A stretch of DNA of 64,000 bases from Brachybacterium muris (GCF_016907455.1 NZ_JAFBCB010000001.1:3224001-3288000); one strand, 5' to 3'; numbered from the stretch's first letter, positions 26,583 to 34,990 are shown. A program made the numbers and translations. The notes: generated by a model from the sequence alone, not told the origin.

Positions 26583-26596
26583 TGCACGAACGTGCA
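26583..26596. promoter_or_regulatory. Palindrome in the glpD-regulator divergent promoter
   Basis: TGCACG-AA-CGTGCA has perfect 6-bp arms, with further GTG/CAC matches just outside. It lies 12 bases before the regulator start and about 100 bases before glpD. It is a good candidate site for the SorC-type regulator next door, which would control itself and the glycerol genes. Confidence 0.55.
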
Positions 26597-26607
26597 ACAC
26601 TGTGAGC

Positions 26608-27567
26608 ATGGTCCAGGCTTCCCGCCAGCAGAGCGCCTTCGAGGCTGCACGGATGTACTACGACGAGGGTCAGACGATGGATGCCATCGCCTCCACCTTC
26701 GGCATCTCCCGCTCCACGGTCTCGCGCCTGCTGCGCGACGCCCGGGAGCAGGGCATTGTGCGAATCACCCTGCGGCCGCCCGGGGTGCGGCGCCTGGCGG
26801 ACCTTCGCTCGGCCATCGCCCAGCGGTACGGGGTGCGCACGCACGTGGTCCCCACCAGGCCCGACAGCTCCGAGCGGGAGCGGCTGCGGGCGGTGGCGAC
26901 CGATGCCGCCGGGGTGGTCGAGGACCTGCTGCAGCCCGATCAGGTGGTGGGCATCGCCTGGGGCACCACAGTCACAGCGGTGGTGGAGCAGCTGACCCCG
27001 CGCCCGGTGCTGGGCGCGCAGATCGTGCAGCTGAACGGGGCGGTCAACACCGAAGGCTCGGGCCTGGCGAACGTGTTCACGGTGCTGGACCGGGCGGCCT
27101 CCCGCTGGGCCGCGACCGTGCACCCCTTCCCCGTGCCCGCGTTCTTCGACTACCCCTCCACCCGCGAGGCCATGTGGCGGGAGCGCTCGGTGCTGCGGGT
27201 GCTCGAGATGCAGCGCCGCTGCCGCCTGGCCGTGTTCGGGGTAGGCGCCTTCGACTCCGAGGTGCCCAGCCAGGTCCACGCCTCCGGGTACCTCGCCGAG
27301 GAGGACCTGGCCCAGCTGCGCAGCGACGGCGCGGTGGGCGATGTGTGCACCGTGTTCCTGCGTGCCGACGGCAGCTGGCGCGACGTACGCATGAACACAC
27401 GCAGCTCCGGCCCCAGCCCTGCGGCCCTCGCCTCGATCCCCCGCCGGGTGCTGGTGGCCTCCGGCGCCCGCAAGGCGGTGCCCCTGCGGGCGGCGCTGCG
27501 GGCCGACTGCGCGACCGACCTGGTGCTGGACGAGGCCACCGCCGCGCGGCTGCTGTCCCTGGACTGA
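26608..27567 (+). CDS. SorC/DeoR-type sugar-binding transcriptional regulator
   Basis: This 319-residue protein has an N-terminal helix-turn-helix at about residues 23-46 (TMDAIASTFGISRSTVSRLL) and a C-terminal sugar-binding domain of the SorC group (GIAWGTTVTAVVEQL, LNGAVNTEGSGLANV, VFGVGAFDSE). Such proteins sense a phosphorylated sugar or polyol. Because it is divergent from glpD by 123 bases, regulation of the glycerol genes by glycerol-3-phosphate or a related effector is likely. I chose the ATG at 26608; a GTG two codons earlier is also possible, and neither has a strong ribosome-binding site. Confidence 0.85.
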   Translation: MVQASRQQSAFEAARMYYDEGQTMDAIASTFGISRSTVSRLLRDAREQGIVRITLRPPGVRRLADLRSAIAQRYGVRTHVVPTRPDSSERERLRAVATDAAGVVEDLLQPDQVVGIAWGTTVTAVVEQLTPRPVLGAQIVQLNGAVNTEGSGLANVFTVLDRAASRWAATVHPFPVPAFFDYPSTREAMWRERSVLRVLEMQRRCRLAVFGVGAFDSEVPSQVHASGYLAEEDLAQLRSDGAVGDVCTVFLRADGSWRDVRMNTRSSGPSPAALASIPRRVLVASGARKAVPLRAALRADCATDLVLDEATAARLLSLD

Positions 27568-27602
27568 GGCCCCAGGGCCGCGCGGCCGCAGGCCACAGGG
27601 CA

Positions 27603-27629
27603 CAGGCCCCAGGCCCCAGGCCCCAGGCC
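27603..27629. repeat. Short tandem repeat after the regulator gene
   Basis: CAGGCCC is repeated almost four times in a row. It lies just upstream of the long palindrome at 27641. Confidence 0.85.
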
Positions 27630-27640
27630 GACGCAAACTC

Positions 27641-27701
27641 ATCGAGAGCGACGTTATGAACAGTTGGAGGCAACTGAACTGTTCACAACGTCGATCTCGA
27701 T
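27641..27701. terminator. Long palindrome (family with 38790-38836) between convergent genes
   Basis: Two 25-base arms match at 23 positions around an 11-base centre, and the centre itself can pair as CAGTTG-GAGG-CAACTG. The core GCGACGTTATGAACAGTT recurs exactly at 38819-38836 on the other strand. It sits between the 3' ends of two convergent genes, so a bidirectional terminator is one role; a protein-binding or REP-like role is also possible. Confidence 0.6.
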
Positions 27702-27742
27702 CTGCTCCTTTGCGCTATGAGCAGCAGGATCCCGGGCTTTTG

Positions 27743-28303
27743 TCAGACAGTTGCGGGTGCCGCAACCACCCGGATCCGCTCACACACCACCGGCATGTCC
27801 GGAGCGAAGCCGCGGGGGTCCTCGCTGTGGGTGCGCCAGAACGCCTCGTGCACATGCCGCCAGTACTCGAGCGACCGGTCCCCCTCCCCCTCGGCGTGGG
27901 CATGGGCTGGGCCGACCTGGTCGAAGGGCACCACCTGCACGTCGGTGGTCTCGAGCACCGCACGGGACCGGCCGGAGCCGTCCAGCACGATCGCGACCTC
28001 TCCCACCTGCGGGAGCGGATCGCCTGCAGCTTCGTAGTCCCACAGGGAGGATGCGGTCGCGGTCTTGGTGCCCTCCAGCACCAGGGCCAGCAGCTCGTCG
28101 GCCTGCGCGGGAGTGGCGCCGAAGGCCCACGCCTCGGGGCGCTCGACGGGGAGGTCAGGCTGGTCAGCTCGCACTGCGGCCCAGAAGGCGTCGAGCCTGG
28201 CCGGGTCGGGAGAGCCAGTCATCATCGGGCCCGGGGCATCCAGCGGGGCCGGGGCATCCAGCGGGCCCAGGGCATCCGGCGGCTCCGGTGGAGCAGCGCT
28301 CAT
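27743..28303 (-). CDS. ASCH-domain protein
   Basis: This 186-residue protein has an ASCH fold: an LVLEGTKTATASSLWDYE strand-helix (the G-x-K-x-x-x motif of ASCH), then GEVAIVLDGSGRSRAVLETTDVQVVPFDQV and a C-terminal CERIRVV strand. ASCH proteins are RNA-binding or amidohydrolase-like, often of unknown role. The ATG at 28303 overlaps the fdhD stop (ATGA), which supports this start. An internal ATG at about 28222 would skip a repetitive Pro/Asp/Ala N-terminus made by three 18-bp repeats and is an alternative. It is co-transcribed with fdhD. Confidence 0.78.
   Translation of the reverse strand: MSAAPPEPPDALGPLDAPAPLDAPGPMMTGSPDPARLDAFWAAVRADQPDLPVERPEAWAFGATPAQADELLALVLEGTKTATASSLWDYEAAGDPLPQVGEVAIVLDGSGRSRAVLETTDVQVVPFDQVGPAHAHAEGEGDRSLEYWRHVHEAFWRTHSEDPRGFAPDMPVVCERIRVVAAPATV
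28233..28286 (-). repeat. Three 18-bp repeats in the ASCH gene N-terminus
   Basis: The unit GGGGCATCCAGCGGGGCC is present three times with minor changes and encodes a Pro-Leu-Asp-Ala-Pro-type repeat. The third copy is more diverged. Confidence 0.8.
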
Positions 28304-29172
28304 CCCTCGACGTCCGAGAGGTCCAGGCGCTCGGCGTGGGTGTACACGTTCATGCGGCCGTCGCCGTCGTCGAAGGCGCGGGTGAAGCCCACCAGGGTCA
28401 TCCCCACCTCCTCGGCGGTGTCGATCGCCAGGGAGCTCGCTGCGGAGACGCAGGCCAGCAGCGGGATGCCCGCCATGAACGCCTTCTGGGCGATCTCGAA
28501 GCTGGCACGGGAGGAGACCAGCAGGAAGCAGTCCGTCAGTGGTAGGCGTTCCTCGAGCAGGGCCCAGCCGATCACCTTGTCCACCGCGTTGTGGCGGCCC
28601 ACGTCCTCCCGCACCGCCAGGACTTCGCCGTCGGCGCGCACCAGGGCGGCGGCGTGCACTCCCCCGGTTCGGGCGAACACGGCCTGGTCGTCGGTGAGGT
28701 TACGAGCGGCGTCGAGGATGGCGCGGGGGTCCACCGACCAGTCCTCGGCGAGCGCGTAGCGGCCCTTCTGACGCACCGCGTCGATGCTCTCGGAGCCGCA
28801 CACCCCGCAGGCCGAGGTGGTGGTGAAGCGCTTGGAGATCACCGGCAGCAGCTGCGGGCGGGCGGTGGTGAAGTCCATGACGTTGTAGGTGTTCTGCGCG
28901 AAGCCGGTGCCGTCGTCCACCACTGCGCCGTCGCAGTAGCGGGCCTCGGCGATGTCCTCGCGGGACTTGATCAGGCCCTCACCATGGAGGAAGCCGTGGA
29001 TCAGCTCCACGTCGTTGCCGGGGGTGCGCATGGTCAGCGAGAGCTGCTGGCCGTTCAGGCGAATGTCCAGCGGTTCCTCGACGGCCACGTGGTCGCCCTT
29101 GCGGCCGGCGTACAGCCGGCCATCACGCACCCGTACGGTGCGGATTCGCTTCGTCTCGGTCACCCTGCCCAT
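28300..29172 (-). CDS. fdhD: Formate dehydrogenase accessory sulfurtransferase FdhD
   Basis: This 290-residue protein carries the FdhD signature TTTSACGVCGSESI with C122 and C125, the cysteine loop that transfers sulfur to the molybdenum-bis-MGD cofactor of formate dehydrogenase. Other blocks are EEPLDIRLNG, EDVGRHNAVDK (conserved) and SSRASFEIAQKAF. No formate dehydrogenase gene is in this window, so its client must be encoded elsewhere. A TAGGCT -10 box lies six bases before the ATG, so the transcript is probably leaderless. The stop overlaps the ASCH gene start. Confidence 0.94.
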   Translation of the reverse strand: MGRVTETKRIRTVRVRDGRLYAGRKGDHVAVEEPLDIRLNGQQLSLTMRTPGNDVELIHGFLHGEGLIKSREDIAEARYCDGAVVDDGTGFAQNTYNVMDFTTARPQLLPVISKRFTTTSACGVCGSESIDAVRQKGRYALAEDWSVDPRAILDAARNLTDDQAVFARTGGVHAAALVRADGEVLAVREDVGRHNAVDKVIGWALLEERLPLTDCFLLVSSRASFEIAQKAFMAGIPLLACVSAASSLAIDTAEEVGMTLVGFTRAFDDGDGRMNVYTHAERLDLSDVEG

Positions 29173-29178
29173 GGGTCG

Positions 29179-29184
29179 AGCCTA
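29179..29184 (-). promoter_or_regulatory. -10 box of the leaderless fdhD transcript
   Basis: TAGGCT on the minus strand, six bases upstream of the ATG at 29172, fits TANNNT. No ribosome-binding site is present in the gap, which supports leaderless initiation. Confidence 0.5.
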
Positions 29185-29217
29185 GTGCGGGAAGGAACGG
29201 GGTGTCGCGGCCAGCGC

Positions 29218-29294
29218 AGCCCATTGTGCCCAGAGTGGCCCGTTGTCCCCAGCCCGGCCCGTTGTCCCCAGCGACCCCAGCCGTTGTGCCCGGC
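29218..29294. repeat. About four degenerate 19-bp repeats
   Basis: GGCCCGTTGTCCCCAGC occurs exactly at 29237-29253 and 29256-29272, with weaker copies on both sides. It lies between the divergent fdhD and small membrane protein genes, so it may affect their promoters. Confidence 0.7.
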
Positions 29295-29349
29295 GGCCCC
29301 GGCCCGTACGGTGCTGGGTGGCTCGACCGACTCGTAACGGGAGGCACCC

Positions 29350-29685
29350 ATGTACCGCACCCTGATCTGGCCCCTGATCATCCTCGCCATCATCCCGGTG
29401 CTGGCGTGGGCCATGTTCGAGCGCACCGGCTGGGGCTACGTCGCAGCGCTGACGGTGGTGGGGCTGATGCTTGCCTCGCTCGCCTTCACGCAGGACCGTC
29501 TGGACCAGGCCACACTGCGCACCGCAGTCGTGGTGACCATCGTGCTCAGCATCGCCGGGACGTTGTACACCGGCGTCGCGTTCGGCGACCCGCTGCTGGC
29601 CGTGCCGTTCCTGGCGTCCCTGGGCGGGGCAGTGGCGATCTCCCGCGCTGCGGCCAAGGACTCCGCGGAGCGATCCCGCCGCTGA
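29350..29685 (+). CDS. Small four-helix membrane protein of unknown function
   Basis: This 111-residue protein is almost entirely hydrophobic. Four helices are visible at about residues 4-22, 27-46, 60-78 and 82-100, with a basic C-terminal tail ending RSRR. No known motif is recognised. The ATG follows a GGGAGG site. It is a monocistronic gene between fdhD (divergent) and an SRPBCC gene (convergent). Function is unknown. Confidence 0.65.
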   Translation: MYRTLIWPLIILAIIPVLAWAMFERTGWGYVAALTVVGLMLASLAFTQDRLDQATLRTAVVVTIVLSIAGTLYTGVAFGDPLLAVPFLASLGGAVAISRAAAKDSAERSRR

Positions 29686-29769
29686 GTGCCGGCGGCTGAG
29701 CATCGGCGGCCGAGTCCCGACGGCTGAGCCCCACGGCCGACAACCTGGCCGACGCTCCCCTGAATACGA

Positions 29770-29817
29770 CGAATGCACTGATCCCCCGCGATTCTTCGCA
29801 GGGGATCAGTGCATTCG
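29770..29817. terminator. Bidirectional terminator hairpin
   Basis: CGAATGCACTGATCCCC and its exact complement GGGGATCAGTGCATTCG form a 17-bp stem with a 14-base loop, between the convergent genes ending at 29685 and 29889. Terminator function is inferred from strength and position. Confidence 0.7.
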
Positions 29818-29888
29818 CTCTGCCGACTCCGAGGAGCCGATGGTCATCGCCGAATCGGAACCCCGGGAGGACAGACGGCCGTGCAGTG

Positions 29889-30362
29889 TCAGTTCTTGAC
29901 GACGGCGCCGGCCAGGAGGTTCAGGGACTCCTCGAGCTTCTCCTTGGGGACGGCCGGGAAGCCGACCTCCTTGGCGAGCTTCTCGTCGACCTTGGACCAG
30001 TCGTAGGTCAGGGAGACCTCTGTGGTGTCGGCGTCGACGGGCTTGAGCTCATAGAGCCACTCCCAGCCCTCGGGCTCGTCCTTGCTCTGCTCCTGCGCGG
30101 GCTGCCAGCCGATCATCTTGTTCTCGTCGAAGGCGGTCACGTGGTTGTGCATCACGTAGTCTCCGCCCATCATCTCGGCGTGCATGTTCATCACGAACTT
30201 CTCGCCGCTCTTGGTGACGCGCTCGGTGTTCTCGGCGTTGCGCACCATGCCCGAGCCGTCGAACTCGTGGTGACGGGCCGGGAGGGTGAGCACCTCGAAG
30301 ATGTCCTTCGCAGGGGCGTCGATGGTGCGGGTCACGGTGATGGAGGTCTGGTTCTGGTTCAT
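29889..30362 (-). CDS. SRPBCC-superfamily (polyketide cyclase/START-like) protein
   Basis: This protein of about 157 residues begins with TSITVTRTIDAPAKDIFEVLTLP, the first strand and helix of the SRPBCC lipid-binding fold, and ends with the long C-terminal helix EKLEESLNLLAGAVV. Tryptophans in WQPAQEQ and EGWEWLYEL line the presumed cavity. Such proteins bind hydrophobic ligands; none can be named here. I start at the ATG at 30362; a GTG at 30380 would add six residues. Confidence 0.75.
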   Translation of the reverse strand: MNQNQTSITVTRTIDAPAKDIFEVLTLPARHHEFDGSGMVRNAENTERVTKSGEKFVMNMHAEMMGGDYVMHNHVTAFDENKMIGWQPAQEQSKDEPEGWEWLYELKPVDADTTEVSLTYDWSKVDEKLAKEVGFPAVPKEKLEESLNLLAGAVVKN

Positions 30363-30418
30363 GCCGCCACCATGCCCCACGAGTCTGGATCTGTCACTCA
30401 GGCGGCCCTGGAAAGCCC

Positions 30419-31390
30419 TCAGACCAGGCCCTTCTCCACCAACCAGTCGGTGGCGATGGTGGCGGAGTTGGCCTGCTCCTCGACACTGCGCTGGTTCATG
30501 GCCACCAGGTCGTCGGCCGTGAGCTGTTCGATCACCGTGCCGATGGCGGCGGCGGCCGCCTCGTCCACCTTCTCGGTGACCAGGGGGACCACGTTCTGCG
30601 GGAGGATCATCGACTCCGGGTCCTCCAGCACCACCAGGTCGTTGGCGGCGATGGCGGGGTCGGCGGTGTAGATGTCGGCCAGCTGCACGTCGCCGCTGGT
30701 GAGGGCCTGCACGGTGAGGGGGCCGCCGGAGTCCTCTACAGGCACCACCGTGACGTCAACCCCGTAGATGCTCTTGGCACCCTCGGGCCCGTAGGGGCGC
30801 ACCTCGAACTCGCTGTTCGCGGCGATCTTCAGATCGGCGATGCCGGCGAGGTCCGCGATGGTGGTCAGGGAGTGCTCCTGCGCGAAGGCGGCGGTGGTGG
30901 TGTAGGAGTCCTGGTCGGAGGCCTCGGCGAAGTCGAGCACGCGCAGGGAGTCCGGCAGGGCCTCCCCGAGGGCCGACCGGATCTCCTCCGGCGATGCGCT
31001 GGGGGCGTCGGGCTGGTAGTGCTGCAGCAGGTTGCCCAGGTACTCGGGCAGCACGTCCAGGGAGCCGTTCTCCAGTTCGGGAACATAGACCTCGCGCTGG
31101 CCGATCTGGAACTGCCGCTCCACGGTGTAGCCGCCGGCCTCGAGCACCTGGGCGAACAGCTCGGCGATGATCTCGTTGGAGTAGTAGGCCTGGGAGCCGA
31201 CCACCAGGGTGCCGCCGGCGCCGCCCGCCGCACCACCGCCGTCGGAGCCGCCGTTGCCGCTGCCTCCGTCACCGCCCTGCGGGGAGTCCCCCTCGAAGGG
31301 ATCGGAGCTGGAGCAGGCGGCCGCGCCCACGGCGACACCCCCGGCACCGAGCAGTCCCAACAGTGTGCGTCGCGTGCTGCGGGTGGTCAT
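30419..31390 (-). CDS. Osmoprotectant-type ABC transporter binding lipoprotein
   Basis: This 323-residue lipoprotein has a leader with RRTLLGLLGAGGVAVGAAAC (lipobox Cys at 26), a Gly/Ser linker, then an OpuAC/ProX/OsmF-type binding domain: VGSQAYYSNEIIAELFAQ, ENGSLDVLPEYLGNLL, QLADIYTADPAIAANDLVVLEDP. It would capture glycine betaine, choline or similar solutes outside the cell for the permeases encoded upstream. It is the last gene of the four-gene set (33872 to 30419) and has a 171-base gap before it that may hold its own promoter. The ligand is inferred from the family. Confidence 0.88.
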   Translation of the reverse strand: MTTRSTRRTLLGLLGAGGVAVGAAACSSSDPFEGDSPQGGDGGSGNGGSDGGGAAGGAGGTLVVGSQAYYSNEIIAELFAQVLEAGGYTVERQFQIGQREVYVPELENGSLDVLPEYLGNLLQHYQPDAPSASPEEIRSALGEALPDSLRVLDFAEASDQDSYTTTAAFAQEHSLTTIADLAGIADLKIAANSEFEVRPYGPEGAKSIYGVDVTVVPVEDSGGPLTVQALTSGDVQLADIYTADPAIAANDLVVLEDPESMILPQNVVPLVTEKVDEAAAAAIGTVIEQLTADDLVAMNQRSVEEQANSATIATDWLVEKGLV

Positions 31391-31561
31391 GGCGTGCTCC
31401 TTCAGGTCAGGGGTCGAGGACGCCGAGAGGGGATGCGAACGGCAACGGCAGGTCGCGTCCTGTCAGCGGACACTCACAGCGTACGTACCCGGGCTGGGTC
31501 CGCGCTCGATGCGCAGAGGCAGGAGGGGTCTCCACCCAGGCCGCCGCGTCGGACCGCTCGG

Positions 31562-32233
31562 TCACGCCGCGCTGAGCCCCCGCGGTGCGGTGACGCGCTG
31601 CAGGAGCAGCAGCATCAGGTCCAGCACCAGCGCCAGGGCGATCACCAGCAGGGAGCCGGCGATCATCTGCGGGTAGTCCTGGGACCCGAGCCCCAGGAAG
31701 ATGTAGCGCCCCAATCCCCCGTTGCCCACGTAGGCGGCGAGCATGGCGGTGGCGATCACCTGCACGGTCGCGCCTCGCACCCCGCCGATCAGCAGCGGCA
31801 GCCCCAGCGGCAGCTCGACCCGGGTGAGGATCTGCCACTCGGTCATGCCCTGGGCGCGAGCGGCGTCCACGGTGGCGGGGTTCACGGCTTCGATCGCGGA
31901 GTAGGCGCCCGCCAGCAGGGACGGCACCGCCAGGATCACGAAGGCGAGCAGGGGCGCGGTGAGCCCGATGCCCATCATCAGGGCGAACAGGGTGACCAGG
32001 CCCAGGGTGGGCAGAGCACGGGCAGCGCCGGCGGCGGCCACGGCGATCGCCTTGCCGCGACCGGTGTGGCCCACCAGCAGACCCAGGGGGATCGCGATCA
32101 GCGCGGCCACCGCGACACCGAGGGCGGTGTACCCGAGGTGCTCGAGAAGCCGCATGGGGATTCCGGAGGGTCCGCTCCAGCGCGCGGGATCCTGCAGCCA
32201 CTGCAGGGCCTGGCCGAGGGGGCTCTCGTTCAT
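31562..32233 (-). CDS. Osmoprotectant-type ABC transporter permease 2
   Basis: This 223-residue permease has about five or six helices and the EAA-type cytoplasmic loop ATVDAARAQGMTEWQILTRVELPLGLPLLIGG, which contacts the ATPase. Its ATG overlaps the stop of the preceding permease by four bases (ATGA), which fixes this start although the frame stays open to 32395. OpuB/OpuC-type importers use two such permeases with one ATPase and one binding lipoprotein, exactly the set seen here. Confidence 0.88.
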   Translation of the reverse strand: MNESPLGQALQWLQDPARWSGPSGIPMRLLEHLGYTALGVAVAALIAIPLGLLVGHTGRGKAIAVAAAGAARALPTLGLVTLFALMMGIGLTAPLLAFVILAVPSLLAGAYSAIEAVNPATVDAARAQGMTEWQILTRVELPLGLPLLIGGVRGATVQVIATAMLAAYVGNGGLGRYIFLGLGSQDYPQMIAGSLLVIALALVLDLMLLLLQRVTAPRGLSAA

Positions 32234-33012
32234 GCGGTCACCTCCGGTCGGGCCACGGGGGCCGGTCCGTCGGTGGGGCCCGTCTGCCCGCTCGTTCCGC
32301 TGGACCGGGGCCGACGGGCCAGACCCTCCCGACGGGTGCGACCGTCCCGACGGGTGCGACCGTCCCGACGGGTCCGGTTTCCCTGTCGGATCCATGGCAT
32401 CAGCGCCCGACCGACCAGCACCAGCAGGCCGTCCAGCAGCAGGGCCAGCACGGCGGTGAGGATCACGCCGGTGAGGATCTCCGCCTGGATGCCGCGGCGG
32501 AAGCCGTCGATGAACAGCATCCCGAGGCTGGACACACCGAGCACTCCACCCACGGTGACCAGGGAGACGGTGGAGACGGCCACCACCCGCAGCCCGGCCA
32601 GCAGTACGGGCCCGGCCAGTGGCAGCTCCACGCCGAAGAACCGGGCCATCGGGGCGTATCCCTGGGCGGTGGCGGAGCGCAGCACATCACGGTCCACGGA
32701 GCGGAACGCATCGGAGGCTGCCGGGACCATCAGCGCCAGGCCGTACAGGGTGAGCGCGATGACGATGTTCAGGGGGCTGCGGAAACCCGTGCCGAGCAGG
32801 CCGGGCAGCAGCACGAACAGTGGCAGCGAGGGGATCGCGTACATCACGCCGGAGGTGGTGGTGACCCCGGCGCGCAGCCAGCCGCGGGAGTTGGCGAGCT
32901 TGGCCAGCGGCAACGACAGCACGAAGGCCAGCAGGATCGGCGGCAGGGCCTGGGCCAGGTGCGCGCCGGTGGAGGACGCGATCAGGTCGAGGTTGTTCGA
33001 GATCCAGTTCAT
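32230..33012 (-). CDS. Osmoprotectant-type ABC transporter permease 1 with repeat-rich tail
   Basis: This 260-residue permease has an EAA-like loop VDRDVLRSATAQGYAPMARFFGVELPLAGPVLLAG and about six helices up to residue 205. The last 50 residues are a basic tail with RTRRDG repeated, encoded by nearly three copies of an 18-bp unit (32328-32378). This tail is not part of the usual fold and is probably a slippage expansion in the cytoplasm. The gene overlaps the ATPase gene before it and the second permease after it by four bases each. Confidence 0.87.
   Translation of the reverse strand: MNWISNNLDLIASSTGAHLAQALPPILLAFVLSLPLAKLANSRGWLRAGVTTTSGVMYAIPSLPLFVLLPGLLGTGFRSPLNIVIALTLYGLALMVPAASDAFRSVDRDVLRSATAQGYAPMARFFGVELPLAGPVLLAGLRVVAVSTVSLVTVGGVLGVSSLGMLFIDGFRRGIQAEILTGVILTAVLALLLDGLLVLVGRALMPWIRQGNRTRRDGRTRRDGRTRREGLARRPRSSGTSGQTGPTDGPAPVARPEVTA
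32328..32378 (-). repeat. 18-bp repeats encoding the permease tail
   Basis: CCCGACGGGTGCGACCGT is present twice without change and then as a partial third copy. It encodes Arg-Thr-Arg-Arg-Asp-Gly units. Confidence 0.85.
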
Positions 33013-33872
33013 GGCCGCATCTCCCCGCGCACGCCGGCGGGGCCCTCGAGCACGTCGGCGGGGCCCTCGAGCACCCCTGCGGCGCGGCCGTCGGCATCCA
33101 CCACCACCTGGCGGCCGTCCACCTGCTCGAGATGCAGGCTGCGGGCCCCGCGCTCGGCACCGACGAAGCTGGCCACGAAGTCGTCGGCCGGGGCGGCGAG
33201 GATCTCCTGCGGGGTGCCGACCTGGGCGACCACGCCGCCGGGCCGCAGGATCACCACCCGGTCGCCCACCAGGAAGGCCTCGTCGATGTCGTGGGTGACG
33301 AACACGATGGTCTTGCGCAGGTCCCGCTGCAGGCGCAGCAGTTCCTGCTGGAGGTCGGCACGGACGATGGGGTCCACCGCCCCGAAGGGCTCGTCCATCA
33401 GCAGGATGTTCGGGTCTGCCGCGAGGGCGCGGGCCACCCCCACCCGCTGCTGCTGTCCGCCGGAGAGCTGGGCGGGGTACCGGGAGGCGAGCTTCTGGTC
33501 CAGGCCCACCAGCTCCAACAGCTCGGCGGCCCGGGAGCGGGCCTCACGGCGGGGGGTTCCCCGCAGCACGGGGACGGTGGTGACGTTGTCCAACACGGTG
33601 CGGTGGGGCAGCAGGCCGGAGGCCTGCATGACGTACCCGATGCTGCGGCGCAGCTGCACCGGGTCCAGGTGCGCCACGTCGTCGCCGTCGATCAGCACCC
33701 GCCCGGAGGTGGGGTCCACCATGCGGTTGATCATCCGCATCAGGGTGGTCTTGCCGGAGCCGGAGGTCCCCACCAGCACCACGGACTCATGGGAGGCGAC
33801 CTCCAGGCTGAAGTCCTCCACGGCGACGGTGCCGCCGGGGTACTCCTTGCGGACGTTCTCGAATCCGATCAC
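33009..33872 (-). CDS. Osmoprotectant-type ABC transporter ATPase
   Basis: This 287-residue ATPase has Walker A GTSGSGKT (35-42), the signature LSGGQ (136-140), Walker B ILLMDE (D160-E161) and a switch His in VTHDIDEAF. The domain after the ATPase is short (no full CBS pair) and ends in two repeats of VLEGPA from a 21-bp duplication (33035-33074). It powers uptake through the two permeases. It is first in the operon; the three transport genes overlap by four bases each. Confidence 0.9.
   Translation of the reverse strand: MIGFENVRKEYPGGTVAVEDFSLEVASHESVVLVGTSGSGKTTLMRMINRMVDPTSGRVLIDGDDVAHLDPVQLRRSIGYVMQASGLLPHRTVLDNVTTVPVLRGTPRREARSRAAELLELVGLDQKLASRYPAQLSGGQQQRVGVARALAADPNILLMDEPFGAVDPIVRADLQQELLRLQRDLRKTIVFVTHDIDEAFLVGDRVVILRPGGVVAQVGTPQEILAAPADDFVASFVGAERGARSLHLEQVDGRQVVVDADGRAAGVLEGPADVLEGPAGVRGEMRP
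33035..33074 (-). repeat. Two 19-bp repeats, 21 bp apart, at the ATPase 3' end
   Basis: CGGCGGGGCCCTCGAGCAC occurs at 33035-33053 and 33056-33074 and duplicates a VLEGPA motif in the protein tail. Confidence 0.8.
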
Positions 33873-34096
33873 CGGGTGCTCCAGACGAGATGGGGGCGGG
33901 GGCGCCCGTGGAGGCGCGGGTTCACTGTACGAGAACCGCTCCGGGGTGTCGGGTCGGGCAGTCTGCCGATCGGTCGGGCTGCCCCATCGTCGGCGTGCTG
34001 GCTGACGCCGGCCAGCGGTCCTATGTGGGCCTGCGCCCGCACGCCGGCCGCGGGCCGGTGCGACCCTGCGGCACGCTCAGGCGGAGATCGTCGCAC

Positions 34097-34885
34097 TCAG
34101 GCCGGGATCGGCACGATCGACGGATGCACCACGGCGCTGAGAGTGCGGCGGTCCACCACCAGCGCGTCCCCCTGGGACAGCTCGAGGTAGTCGGGCTGCG
34201 GGATGCCGGAGGAGGCCACGATCACCCGATCCGGATCCACCCGGTAGCGCAGGGAGTAGTTGTCGGGATCGTGGTGGGGCTTAGCCTGGGCGGGATCGGA
34301 CTGCTGGTACGCGATCAACTGGTCCGGGGTCATGTACAGGCAGTTCAGGGCCTCGGGCACCCGGGTGCCGAACCGCAGGCACAGCGAGGTGATCTCGGAG
34401 GCGGCCAGCTGGATGGCAGTGGCAGGGTCCTCGGTGCGGGCGTGCAGCTCGATCAGGGAGAAGAACAGCTCGGAGTCGGTGGTGCCCTCGGGGGTGCGGC
34501 CGCCGCGGGACAGGATCTCCTCGCGCAGTCCCTCGGAGAGGTCGAACTGGCCGTTGTGGGCGAACACCACGTCGCCCTCGCGGAACGGGTGGGTGTTGGT
34601 GATCTGCAGGGGCAGGCCGGGGCTGGCCTTGCGCAGGTGCACCAGCATCATGGGGCCGTGGGCGGCGGCGAGGGCCTCCCGGTAGGCGGCGGACTCGCGG
34701 GCCACGTCCAGCTGGCGCAGGATCTGCGGGGCGGGGCGGTGGCCGCCGTCGGCCGATTCGAACCAGGCCACGCCCCAGCCGTCGCGATGGATCTCGGACA
34801 GTTCGGTGAAGGGTTCGATCTCCTCGCGCACCGCCTGGTCCAGGGCGATGGGTTCGCGGGAGACGACGCCGAGCAGACGGCACAT
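34097..34885 (-). CDS. Class II glutamine amidotransferase
   Basis: This 262-residue protein begins MCRLLGVVSREP, so Cys2 becomes the N-terminal nucleophile after Met removal, as in Ntn-type glutaminases. Family blocks follow: HRDGWGVAWF, MLVHLRKASPG, NTHPFREGDVVFAHNGQF, and GTTDSELFFSL. The glutaminase releases ammonia for an unknown partner; stand-alone relatives resemble EgtC/YafJ. No ergothioneine genes are near, so no pathway is assigned. It follows the gluABCD operon by 105 bases on the same strand. Confidence 0.87.
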   Translation of the reverse strand: MCRLLGVVSREPIALDQAVREEIEPFTELSEIHRDGWGVAWFESADGGHRPAPQILRQLDVARESAAYREALAAAHGPMMLVHLRKASPGLPLQITNTHPFREGDVVFAHNGQFDLSEGLREEILSRGGRTPEGTTDSELFFSLIELHARTEDPATAIQLAASEITSLCLRFGTRVPEALNCLYMTPDQLIAYQQSDPAQAKPHHDPDNYSLRYRVDPDRVIVASSGIPQPDYLELSQGDALVVDRRTLSAVVHPSIVPIPA

Positions 34886-34990
34886 GGGAACGACCAGCTT
34901 TCCGACGGGGGTTCGGGGTGTGGTGTGGGGGCGGGAGGGGAGACCCGGCGGGGGCTCCGGAACGACGGCCGACAGGTGGACGGATCCGGC

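Noticed and set aside
30872..33298. 808-codon open frame on the + strand over the osmoprotectant transporter genes
   Set aside because: Antisense to four overlapping genes with clear motifs; no ribosome-binding site or recognisable domain.
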